This document shows positions 10,101-20,700 of a stretch of DNA of 64,000 nucleotides, one piece after another. The notes beneath the pieces are model-generated. The model was not told the origin of the DNA, searched no databases, and saw only the letters and a list, made by a program, of their open reading frames with translations. Each line of letters opens with the position of its first letter. Position 1 is the first letter of the stretch. The stretch comes from Chrysoperla carnea (Eukaryota > Arthropoda > Insecta > Neuroptera > Chrysopidae), in the NCBI RefSeq assembly GCF_905475395.1, contig NC_058340.1, positions 64,520,181 through 64,584,180 on the forward strand. The letters are read 5' to 3'. The position numbers and the translations under genes are program-made.

Positions 10101-12782
10101 AGACGAAAATGATTTGAAATCTGATAAAATCGTAGATGATATTTCAAAAACGCAAAAAAGAGATGTGGGTAAAGATTTTCAAGACGAAGATCAAGTCAAA
10201 TCAGAAGGCAAGAAGAAGCTTGTTGAAGACGATAAAATAATCGATGCAGATAAAAGAAAACAAATTGAAGATGACTTAAAACACATTATGGATGACGAGG
10301 AAAAGAAATCAAAAACATCCAAAATGCCAGTTAAAGACATTAAAACTGATAGGGAAAAAGATTTGGTTGGTTTCTTAGACGAGAAAAAATATGATAAAAA
10401 AGATCGTTCTGAAGAAAGTGAAACAACCTCTGAAATTGATTCGGAAACTGAAGAAAGTGATAAACGTAAGAAAGATTTACCGAGGGTATCCTTACCAGAT
10501 TACATTCATGGTGAAGACAAAGAATTGCCTAGATACAAACCAAGCAAAATAAAGGACAAACCATATGTTGAAGAAGAATATGTAAATGACCAAGTGACAA
10601 AACACGAGGAAAAACAAAGTATAAATGATGATTATCTTCAAGGTCAAGATATTATAAAAGCACTTGAAAAGGGTGGAAGATCAAGTTCTGTAATAGGTGG
10701 CCACAGATACGATCAACCATCCAAAAGTGATAATAAAATCGATGGAAAATTGAGATCGGACTTTATGGATGATGTCGTAGTTTTAAATGTCAAAGAATCT
10801 GATAGTATTGAAAGTGATATTATGAGTAGTGGCCACAGGAAGCTTTTTATTTTTCCAAAAGTGAAACAAGCAACTTATCCAGCTTCAGATATTCGACTTG
10901 ATAAAGATAAACGAATTAAATGTCCTTTTTATGGTAGAATAACACAGAAGTCGCCATATGTGGACTATGGCTCAAGTCACGATAAACAAAAACATATTTC
11001 TAGTCTTACAAAATGTATAATACCGCATGTGAATATAATGCCACATGGAACAGAGAGAATTTGTTGTGCTTCACTTAAAGCATGGGCATTATGGATAAAA
11101 GATGTTGCTGAATCTGCTAAAGTTTGGTGTCATTGGATTAATACAGTTATTTGTGATATGCAAACGATTACTGCATTGATGCGAGGTATGTTTATAAATA
11201 GAATGATTTTAAGTCATAAATAGTTAGCTATCGGGAATATTAATTCCCGATACATTAATTATGGTAATCATAAGCAAAACTCACTAATTATCACTAATTA
11301 TGGCAGTCATAAGCAGTTTTGTCGTCGCATGGCAAAATAATTTTCCAACAACTTGATTATTTATCATTTATTCTATTACAACCGGTACACACTTGCTTTA
11401 TTTATTTTTTACTTTTTAGGTGAAAAGAGTGAAAGGGTAATAACGTGTGAAGATTGGCGTAACTTTGCACAACGCTTTGACAGTGATATATGTATATGGC
11501 ATCATTATAATAAACATGTCGAAAAGAATACAAAACAAATTTTAAATTATTGTAATTGTGCTCGTGTTACACAATATTGTAATTTATGTCAACGAGAGAA
11601 TTTACAAAGTTCAAGTAAAAATGCTGATCATCTTTATAAACAATTAGCTGTCGCATTGAAAACAACAAAATATTGGCGTACATGGTTACATTCAATGGTC
11701 TTAGAATCACAATCGTTGTTTGATTTAATTGAAGGTGTGTATAATATATTAGGTAGGTAAGGATTACAAAATTCTTAGTATGTCGATAATCTAAACCAAT
11801 CATTCCCAAAGTGGTCTGTATCGACCGCTTGGGGACGATTCGAAGGTGAAAGGGGCCTTGAAAAATTAAATTAGAGGGTCCATGAGAATAAAAAAGAATA
11901 TACGGTATCGAAAAACTACATAAGGGATCTATGATAATAAATCAAGTAAAGAAAATTTTGCAAGAGTGTCGACAAAAGGGCCAGGTGGTTAATAAACGAA
12001 GGTATAAAAATAGCAATGTAATTGTTGCCTAAAACAAAGGGAAGGGGGTATGGATAAATTTGGAAAGGACGGCCCTTAAACCGGAAAAGGATGAAGGGTA
12101 TATTCACGAATATTAATCCGGCATCACGTGGAAGGGAGTCTATCTGAATAATGAAAAACTGTCTTCGAGGCAAATATGTTTGGGAACCACTCGTCAAAGC
12201 TCACCCGATTGAATGAAATTGAATAGAATCGGTTAATTAGCATTCGATTAATTTTTGGGCTTATAAAAAATAATGTTGTGCTTATTTACTTAAATTCCTT
12301 ATTTCTATCACGTTTCTTTTTTCTTCCATTGAAGTTCCTATCTACAGCATAAGTTTTTCTTCGCCTATTTTTCCCTAAGCTGGAGGAATGTATACTGAGA
12401 CCTTTCTTCCACTGGCAAACTTCAACCAAAATTCACTTAAAACTTAGAAAAGTGTCTCTTATGCTTCGAGAGATCAGTTCATAATAAGACATATATTATT
12501 TTGTTTGCAACGCAACCTTGATTCAATTAGAGTTTAACTTACTAAAGCAAGACATTTGTTGCGTTCAGGGGCTGGCATCTGGTAAAGCATTGTATACAGT
12601 ACAAATTCCCGAAAAAAATTTCTTTGGAATATTGAAAATCTTAAAAGAAACTGTTCAAAAATTAATTGAATTTTTTTTTAGTTTCATGTAAATATGCCGC
12701 ATATCGTCCAAAATGTATTTGCAAATGTAATGACAGATTCGCACAATGTTCCATATATTCAATACGGAGTTTGCGAGAATAG
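3808..12782 (+). CDS. Gene B: giant K/S/D-rich tandem-repeat protein with Cys/Trp-rich C-terminus (spliced, about 2143 aa)
   Basis: Model: join(3808-4157, 4576-4810, 5140-5541, 5988-8757, 8815-8870, 9001-11185, 11420-11752, 12682-12782), 6432 nt in frame. If the last splice is not used, the frame stops at 11758-11760 (2112 aa). Residues 1-195 hold a basic region, an LSKPK motif and a helical segment shared with gene A. Residues 196-329 hold a K-rich run and a Cys-rich helical domain. Residues 330-600 are linker with a degenerate repeat of about 45 residues. About 600-1030 is a 97-residue tandem repeat. About 1270-1860 is a highly charged D/E/K/S region. About 1870-2143 is a compact Cys/Trp-rich domain. 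I do not recognise the family. Composition and the THEG-like motif suggest a structural, perhaps sperm-tail, protein (inference). Start choice: an in-frame TAA lies 12 bases before the ATG. Confidence 0.7.
4576..4810 (+). CDS. Gene B coding exon 2
   Basis: Acceptor TTTTCAG, donor GTGAGT at 4811; phase 2 in, phase 0 out. It encodes NYYAPNICGKPIKKQRK, then 'AEITRLSRPTRAKLL' (a second THEG-like motif) and a helix-like 'KLESLFSQLQRGN'. It aligns with gene A exon 3. Confidence 0.75.
5140..5541 (+). CDS. Gene B coding exon 3, Cys-rich helical domain
   Basis: Acceptor ATTTCAG, donor GTAAGA at 5542; 134 codons, phase 0 at both ends. A Lys-rich nuclear-signal-like run (KRKHSKRKSKKK) precedes about 90 residues with ten or so cysteines and hydrophobic helices (AIKLTAFLTLQC, ELIFLLLRSADG, YLCASAHFLACILDVVYC). 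It probably forms a small folded helical domain. Family not recognised. Confidence 0.75.
5988..8757 (+). CDS. Gene B coding exon 4, tandem-repeat region
   Basis: A 2770-nt exon entered in phase 0 after an ACCCTAG acceptor; donor GTATTA at 8758, phase 1 out. The frame is open well upstream of the first in-frame start-like codon at 6306, back to the acceptor. Residues 1-80 of the exon are Ser/Asp-rich. Then come two to three degenerate copies of a 'LSRLERDRTPTRKQ' / 'LERLEQDRTLLGKQ' unit. From about 6811 a 97-codon unit repeats at 6811, 7102, 7393, 7684 and 7972 (steps of 291, 291, 291 and 288 nt). Each unit has 'KQTSPKDKKQKDRRDRD', 'LQKGRRHKS', 'SADKYRHSSSK' and 'LKGPKQTSPKD'-type blocks. Composition is close to pure K/R/D/S/Q/H, so it is probably disordered. 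Confidence 0.8.
8815..8870 (+). CDS. Gene B coding exon 5 (56 nt)
   Basis: Small exon between a TTTGAACAG acceptor and a GTAAGT donor at 8871. Phase 1 in, phase 0 out. It encodes DAHGKESPESPYGKRRKHP, in keeping with the flanking charged sequence. Confidence 0.7.
9001..11185 (+). CDS. Gene B coding exon 6, charged region and start of C-terminal domain
   Basis: Acceptor TTTATTTAAG ends at 9000, donor GTATGT at 11186; phase 0 in, phase 1 out. About 590 residues are extremely K/D/E/S-rich with many 'DKKD', 'ESES' and 'SETE' blocks (possible casein-kinase-2-type acidic Ser sites) but no exact long repeat. The last 130 residues change character: 'RKLFIFPKVKQATYP', 'IKCPFYGRI', 'ERICCASLKAWALWIKDV', 'VWCHWINTVICDM'. 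These start the Cys/Trp-rich C-terminal domain. The open frame also runs upstream to an ATG at 8926, but that segment contains the acceptor tract and is intronic. Confidence 0.75.
11420..11752 (+). CDS. Gene B coding exon 7, Cys/Trp-rich domain
   Basis: A TACTTTTTAG acceptor completes a Gly codon begun in exon 6. It encodes 'CEDWRNFAQRFDSDICIW', two CxC/CxxC pairs (NYCNC, QYCNLC), 'KYWRTWLHSMV' and an amphipathic end. Overlapping donors GTAGGT (11753) and GTAAGG (11757) follow. Only the first leads into a long frame in the exon at 12682. Unspliced, the frame stops at 11760 after two more codons. Confidence 0.7.
12682..12782 (+). CDS. Gene B candidate terminal exon, Cys-rich
   Basis: A long T tract ending TTTTTTTAG precedes 33 codons beginning V-SCKYAAYRPKCICKC, five cysteines in about 20 residues, ending at TAG 12780-12782. 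Phase 1 in, matching exon 7 if the GTAGGT donor is used. An AATAAA lies 86 bases after the stop. The Cys content continues that of exon 7, which supports it; the non-optimal donor is the doubt. Confidence 0.5.
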
Positions 12783-12867
12783 AAAAAAAAATGTTTTGTA
12801 TATACAGTACAATTACTGTTAATTAGTTTTTGTGAATTGTGTAATATCCTTACTGTCAAAATGTGTC

Positions 12868-12873
12868 AATAAA
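12868..12873 (+). terminator. Polyadenylation signal of gene B
   Basis: An AATAAA in TGTCAATAAATGAATG lies 86 nt after the TAG of the candidate last exon. Other hexamers occur nearer the alternative stop at 11760 (about 11886), so both endings remain possible. Confidence 0.45.
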
Positions 12874-15800
12874 TGAATGTTTTTCTAAACCTTAAAATAA
12901 ATTGTCAGTTTGATTTTTACTTCATAAATTATTCACTGAGTAATACTCATTCTAAGTATTATAAAATCCTTAATTCACAGCAATTTTGTCTACGGCTGAC
13001 GAATAGTGGTCTAGGGTCAAAGTATATATTGGCAACTTAATTTTAAAAAGGAAACAAATTTGTCAGAAGCTTGTTCTCAACTTTTTCCCTTTGAAAAATA
13101 TTAGTAGCCGGGGCCTTTTAATGCCCTTTATTTTGGTTTATTTCTCTAAATTGCTCTGGAATATCACCTCTCGTTTATAGTCGGAACTCTGATCTAGAGG
13201 CCTCTCACATCAATTATTAGAATTTCTCCAAACGATTAAAATCAAGTGACGTCCAGATCATGGTCCCGATCGTTTTTTCGTGTTAGGGATTTATTTTCAT
13301 CCAGGAAAATTCACAAAAACTTGTTAAAAAATACACCGATTATATCTATAATATAATTACTCTTTTTTTATTTTTTCTAAATATAAATATACATATTTAT
13401 ATACAAAATTTATTAATATTTAATTTTTTCAAATTGGAAAGAGGGAAAAAATCAATAAAAATCACATTTATTTTCTCAATATATAGGTAAATATATTATT
13501 AATATGTTTATACGTTTATATTACCTAAATATATAAACGTATACACGTGTAATACAAGAAGTTCGTTAAATATTGAACATGGAAATCATCTCAAAATAGT
13601 TTTCTCTTGATAGTTTTTTATAAAAATAACTACAAATTAATTTATATTTATTTAATTTTTTCATTAAAGTATGATTTCGGTAAAAAGAAAGAGAAGGTTT
13701 TATTTCGAAATCGTTAAGCTGGTCATAATTTATTTGAAATTTTTAAGATTCTTTTTATGGACATTTTAGAGCATTGACAAATATTCATCGATCCACGAGT
13801 AACAAAATCATGGAAAAATTATTTTTTTTAATTTTTTTTTCGACAACTTTTAATGTCTGTCGAATGAATGGAAAAATAGTTATTGACAATACCATTCCTA
13901 AAAAAAAATGTAAAGATTTTTTGTAATGTTTCGACAGTTCCAAGCCTTCTGCCATTTTTAAAAATTATGTTGTACTTTCTTCTAGTATACGGCAAACAAA
14001 ATTAAATCGTCAAAAAACAAACAAAAATTTAATATTTCATTTGCGGTTACGATTTCTATTAATAAACACTCCGGTCATAATTAAAACTTCATTTCTATGT
14101 TTTGACTAAAATGCAGACAAAAGGAATCATCGAATGTTCCCTTTATTATGGATTTTTTATCTAAAGGATAAAGCCATGGTCTCTGTTGGAAGTAAAACTA
14201 CAGGAAATGTAATATTGTGGCTTCTTTTATTATTTATTTAAAATCCAAAGTTAGTGAAAACCTTTTCTTTTTTCTAAAGTGTGTTCAACAAAAAAGTAAT
14301 TCCATTTTCATTATTCAAAGAACTCTTTATAGTTCGATAAATGAATTAGAAAATAGACTGTATCCAGCAAAACCTTCAACTATGGGCAAAACGTGTATTT
14401 TTACTTATAACAATGAATTTTTGTTGACTCCGACTTGATCCATAGTTATTGAAATAAATACCACAATACTTGAAATAAATTTGTTTTCAAAAATTGCCCC
14501 CGATATTATTCTAATAATAAAAGAATCAAAAATTAACCATTTTAATGTGGCTGTAATTTTAATATAATATAGTTTTATAATTAAATAACGCAAATTTTAA
14601 TTTTTCTATAGAAATTCGGTTGCTTAACTAGCGTGCTTCTTCCATTATTAACGTCTTAAAACAAACTCGATGTAGAGCTCTCGTATTAAAACAAAAATTA
14701 ATATTCAAATGAAAATTTTAATAATTAATAGTCTACAGTACAGAAGGGGGCATGGTTTCGTAACTAACATTCTTACGAAACTTCGTGAGTGGCTTCATTT
14801 CAGTGTAATCTACAACGTTTTCATTTGTGATTTGACATGTTTAAGGCGTAAGTTCGAGAAAACGGCCCATGAAATTTGTAGACCAGTATGAGCATACAAT
14901 TTTACTAAAATTTATTAAACATTTTTGAAAAAATTAGCCAGTTGTTGATAAATTTTCATACCCTCGCTTTTCCGACATGTTGGGGATGGAGGTCACACCA
15001 AACGACTCAATATTTTTAGTAGCCACCATCATGATTACCTATTCGCTCCGTGCGTGAGTTTCGTATCCATGGTAACGATACACTACTTTAATTATAGAAT
15101 TGTATGGATGCATATATAATTGTATGGATTGCATTTAAGACTTACATTTAAAATTTAATATTCTTGTCTCACAAATTTTAATAAATAATTATGATAATTT
15201 ACATTTGAAAAATAATGTTTGTTCAATTTGATTTCTTATTTTCACAATTTTGAATGCATTAAGTTTAATTAAATAGTGTTTTTCAATAATTTTAATTTGA
15301 CATTCCTATTACATTAACATGTAAAGAATTGCAAATTAGTCATAACAGCCCCCTTTAACTCCAAAATTTTTCACTTAAAGCGCTGGCATCGATTTTATTG
15401 TCCCTACCATGACTACGCACACAACGAATAAGAATGCATACTTTGGCCAAAGTTTTAGGTTTTGTAGCCTTTTCTTTCATTTATTGAACTATTAATATAA
15501 TATATTAATATAACTATTAATATAATTTGTTTAATTTTGTTTTTTATATAATATATTTATTTGGTCTTTTTTTGTATTTAAATCTCTTTATAAATCTAAT
15601 AGTTTTTTTAAAATCTTAATAAAATTGAATTATTTATTGATTTGTTTGGTTTCCTGTTTTTTAAAAATGATTTGTTTTTAGTTTTAAAATACGGATTGAT
15701 GAGATTGATAAAACCACAGTAAGAAGTAGTAATAGTTTTAATAGATCTACCATATTTTTGACAAATTAGCAGCCTCAATATGATAATTCAGACCCCGCAT

Positions 15801-17582
15801 GCAAAAATATACGCTTCTAAAAAATTTTTGAAAATATATTGGTCTTGATCGCCATTAAATTAATTTTTCTGGGGTAATTTTCACCCAAAAATAACTAAAA
15901 TTGGGTTCATTTAAGCATAAGTGCATATTTGGAGATATATCGACTTTTAGATCTTGGTTTTCGAATTCGAGAACTTTGTGGTCAACATCTGGAAAAACCA
16001 ACAGCATCGTTTCCGTCGGATCCAAATTAATCTAAAACCAGACCACAAAATTATAGGAGGGAAATTGATTTTTTTTTTCAAGGACCCCTTTGAAAAATTC
16101 CAAAAATTTATTGCAAAATGTTATGTAATATTCATCTGTTAATTCCTTGAATTACGAATTCTAGCTCTTTGTAACCAATATCTGGAAAACTATAAATTTA
16201 ATCAAATTAAAAATGTATCAGACTCGGTACGAAGTATGGCAGCCCATAAAAAAGTTTCACTAATACTTCCTGTGGTCTATCCGTTACCCACAGAGTCGAA
16301 TTTAGCACCGTGTGCGGTAATATTTATTAATTCTATATCATTATTTTATGGTTATTAGTTTCAGGCAAGGATTTCATCATTTATGTAATAGTATTGCCTA
16401 TATTTTTACATAAATAACGTTATTTTAAAATATTTATAAGCAATATTATGAAACAAATCATTGAGTGAAAATTCCTCTTTGATAATTGAATAAAAAAACT
16501 TATAAAAACTACCACGCGTGGCGCTAAATTCGGTTCAACAAGTAACATATTTTTCAATTGAAAAATAATGACTTAGTTAATTGCAACTTGGAGATATATG
16601 TTGTTCATTTTTAGATATGTATAAGTAATTATAATTAATAACTGCAGCTATTAAAAATAATTTTAGTTTTTTTTTTTTTTGCTTTTGTTGTTTTGTTTTG
16701 TTTGGAGGGCTTTGTTTAGTCCTAAAAAATGGTGGTTTTGACAATTTTATTATTCTATTTTATATATAATTAATTATTATCATAAAATTTTGGTTTTGGA
16801 AAAAGTACAATTTCTTTTGAGGCTATCACAGACCACTATGAAATTATTGTTAGGTCGATGTATTTTCTCATTCTGTCATAATAAATTATGCTCCCGACTT
16901 GAACACGAACCTTCGCCATAGTTTCTATTATATACAATAAACTACAATATTTACACAAATAAACGAAATTTGTTAATAATAAAACAAATTTCTTCCAAAA
17001 TTATGAAACGATCGACGATTTTAAAACACATTTGACCACGAAAACGGGAATCAACAACAAACGAAATAAACTAGAAAGCGTGTAATTACGGTCAAAGTCA
17101 AAACGTATAATATTCTCCGTTCAAAAAATAAAAGCTCTTGATGCCGTGACTAAAATTGGCGGTTTCCAGACGGAATTTGTTTTTGTACATCAATGTAAAC
17201 TCGTTTGTCGTTTCTAAGTGATAGCATTACTCTTCATTCCCGACCATTTTTTGAAATTATTTTTATTCCACAAATTATACGACTTGAAATAATACATACA
17301 TCATATCACAGCAAACATTGGTGACTTCATTCGTAGCGACAGCGACTATTTCACATTGGTCTATGATAAACTCTTTACATGATTTGGTTCACAAAAAACT
17401 TTACTTTCTACAATTTTTCAAATTTGCACAATTGAATTTTTTTGTTTTCAAAAAACGTTTTTGGATAATTTTGTACATTTTTGCTATTTTTTCAAAAAAC
17501 GTATATTTATATTAGGTAGGTACGCAAATTTTTTATTTTTTTATTGGCACAAATCTATTGAACACAAAAACACAGGTGTATT
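12874..17582. other. Intergenic region between gene B and the KChIP gene
   Basis: The two flanking genes converge here. I find no supportable gene; open frames at 14217, 14709 and 15954 are short and lack coding character. It contains a strong hairpin at 13509-13543, a repeat at 15381-15435 shared with 3470-3530, and a segment near 16020-16110 resembling the dispersed family seen at 18340-18740 and 59450-60060. Confidence 0.5.
13509..13543. repeat. Perfect inverted repeat (13-bp arms, 9-nt loop)
   Basis: Arms TATACGTTTATAT (13509-13521) and ATATAAACGTATA (13531-13543) are perfect reverse complements. It lies between two convergent genes. It may be a chance A+T-rich palindrome or a structured 3' element. 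Confidence 0.6.
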
Positions 17583-17599
17583 TTTATTATTTATTTATT
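17583..17599 (-). terminator. Candidate polyadenylation signals of the KChIP gene
   Basis: Three overlapping TTTATT hexamers (AATAAA on the minus strand) lie 74-90 nt beyond the stop codon. Weak evidence in A+T-rich sequence; the real 3' UTR may be longer. Confidence 0.3.
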
Positions 17600-17672
17600 T
17601 TTTTTAATTTATTAATATTATTATTGTAAAATGTCCATAAACTCTCTGCAGTGTTTATGTTGTGCGCCGTTG

Positions 17673-17783
17673 TCATATGGACGTATCGAATACTGTTAAC
17701 GATGATGATATACCTTCGTCATTTTTACAACATTCTAAAAATTCGTCTAATGTCACCAAACCATCTCGATTTAAATCCATTTT
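17673..17783 (-). CDS. KChIP coding exon 5 (EF-hand 4 and C-terminus)
   Basis: A TTTTTACAG acceptor precedes KMDLNRDGLVTLDEFLECC, a complete EF4 loop with Asp, Asn, Asp, Thr and Glu ligands, then the family-typical end SLTVFDTSI and TGA at 17675-17673. Phase 0 in. Confidence 0.92.
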   Translation of the reverse strand, partial: KMDLNRDGLVTLDEFLECCKNDEGISSSLTVFDTSI

Positions 17784-20700
17784 CTGTAAAAATATATATT
17801 ATTATTAATACAGTGTGTCGCATTTAAGATAAAGACACCCTCATATTTTCCTTATTTTTGGGAATATAGATTGGAAATTTCGCACAGTTATACAGGGTGA
17901 TGGGTCACATTTTTTAAGATACTTAACCAAAATCAGCCTTTAAACTCAGCCTGCTAAAAATTGACAAATAAGGGCGGATTCTTAATATTTTGACTAGCGT
18001 CAGAGATGGTTAGAGATATCGAAAAAAAAACTATTATAAAAAGTTGCTTCGAATATTTTTGTATACCCACATACCAATTTTCATGACAAAGTTCATTCAC
18101 ATCGCTTCCACCATATTTGATATTCATACACTTTTTCGTTTTAAATAAATAATTTATATAAAATATACTTTTTAAGAACAATCTATAAAAAGTTGTAATA
18201 AAAAGTAGAAAATAATTTTCTTATGAGTCCCTCATTTATGACTACTAGCAGATACCCACCCACTTTGCTGAGCAATTTCTCCTTTAAAAACAAATACTAT
18301 CACGTTATAGACCTCATTTATCTTCCTTTTAGTTCCAATTTTGTGGATTTTAATTTTTTTGTGGAAACTTTTTTGAAAATGAAGTTTTGCCCATGATATT
18401 CGCTGACATTACAACTTTCTATAGGTCCAATCATTAAATGAACCCGATTTTTATACTTTTTGGATCCAAAATACCCCATCCACTGAGTCATCAAATTCCA
18501 AAACAAAAATTTTAATTGGGATTTTATCGATTTTTTCAAAAGTACCCCTTAAAAAAACTGCAAAAAATCGAGAAATTTTTTTCATCTCCAATTTCGATAA
18601 AACTCAGTATAAAAGGTAATTTTGAACGAAAAAATTCAAAAATCGGGTGCATTTGATCACTGGTCGAATAGTTTTTGAGATACGGACTAAAATCGATCCA
18701 AATATTGCGATATCTCAGAAACTCTGCATCCCTTAGGGGATGAATTTCCAAAAATCCCTTCTTAAAATTCCAGGCTTCAAGACCCAGCGGTTTCAGCTAT
18801 GCGTTGATCGATCAATCAGCTTCCATTCTTATATATATACATTAGTAAAAGAAATAATTTGTGAGTCTTGTAAGATTGACTCATAAGAAAAATTGTTTTC
18901 GACTTTTTAGTACAATCAAAGCTGGTCCCAAAACAAGTATTTTTTTTTAAATTTCGCTTAAGTAAACATTGCTTACTTAAGTTTCCCATCAATTGTAATT
19001 TGTTCACACTCACTTGAAAAATTGAATCTACCCGTTGCTTAACAGTTTGATCTTCCATAGATGGTTGTGAAATATCAGCCATTAAGTCGTAAATTGAAGT
19101 AACAATTTCGGTCATTTCATCTTTTGTTATAAAACCATCACCATTTATATCGTATAATGAAAAGGCCCATCTTAATTTTTCATCTAATGTACCACGTGAT
19201 AAAATTGACAAAACGTGCACAAATTCCTGTAAAAATATTAAAAAATTAGTTATTATTATATAATCAAGTAAAAGAAAAACGAAATACAAGTTGATCAGAC
19301 TGATATTTAGGCGCAAAAAATGTATGGAGTATCAAATTTTTTGAATCTTTCCAAAATATATTCCCAACCGATTTCGATAAGTTTCATTCACGTCTGTTGC
19401 AAAATATGTAAATTGTACTTCACAGTGTGTCCAATTAAGTCGGCACCATACGGAAGACTTTTTTATTATTTGTTTTATGAAAAAAATTTATTTTTGATAA
19501 AAAGCTCTAAAATGTAATAAAATCCTTAATCCATTTTTCGGGCTAAATAAATACACAATAATTTTTAGTGGTGTTCGGATAAGAATATTAAATTTTAAAC
19601 CAAAACTTTATTTACGATCAACATGAAACTCTCTCCATTACAAAACTTGTGTTAAACTTATATAGCCCTTTATATTTATTACATACAAATATTCAAAAAT
19701 ATAACAAAAGTTTGTACAAGATTAAAAAAACCAATTTTCATTTATCTTAATTTAAAAAACAAAAATAGCCATAAAAACAACAGAATTTTTGTACAATAAA
19801 AAAAACCATACTAGGTAATAAATATAAATTAAATATTTGCTTAGATTTTTTCATTTTGAAATTAGTCATAGAAGTTATATAGAGTTGAAAAAAAAGTAAA
19901 CAGGAGAATTTGTTATTAAAATTTTATTTTATTTTTCCATAAACGAGATTTTGTTGCCGTCGCAATTCCCTAAAGATGGCAATTTTTCGTATTATCCAGT
20001 ATGCCTCCACCATCATATCAATTATAATATACGGTTTGTATTTTTTACAACTGTAAATAGAATATGTAAGAAGTTTTTACCACTCTATACTCGTCTTGTG
20101 TAATATACACTATTTCGTCTAGTTTCTTTTCATGTATGTACAGAACCTGTTTAAGGCTGCACCCAAATTTTAGTAGTCAAGTGTCGAAGTTGCTGAGCTT
20201 GTTTGGTGAAGTGGCATCAAAAATTGTTATAAACAATAGCAAAATTTTTGCATTTTCTTATCCAAAATTACCCTTGAAAACGATTTTAATTCAAATAGAA
20301 ACGAGAAAATTATTCTCGACTTTTTTCAATCGTCGTAAAAGAATACCCTTGAAAAAACGTAACCAAAACGTTGACCAAGAGAATACGAAAATTGTGTTTA
20401 GTTAACGATTGGATGAATATTATCAGAAATATTGCCTAAAATTCTGTACGAAAAGCATTTTTTCGAATCGAATCTGGAAACATTCTCACTTAATGGATTT
20501 TTATGTTTTTTCAGGCCCTGAGTAATATTCAGGCACAAAAATCTGGTTTATTTCTTAGGAATTATTCCGGATTATTAAGCATCATGTTCGTTGAGCTAGT
20601 TAGGAGTCAAAGCGTACAAGAGAGCAGCTAACGAGCATCAATTATAAACTTGAGAGCTACATTATATAAGATTAAAAGCGTGAAACATCATTATTTGACA

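Noticed and set aside
15058-15075. X-box-like GTATCCATGGTAAC
   Set aside because: Mismatches the RFX pattern at a key position and lies between 3' ends of genes, not near a promoter.
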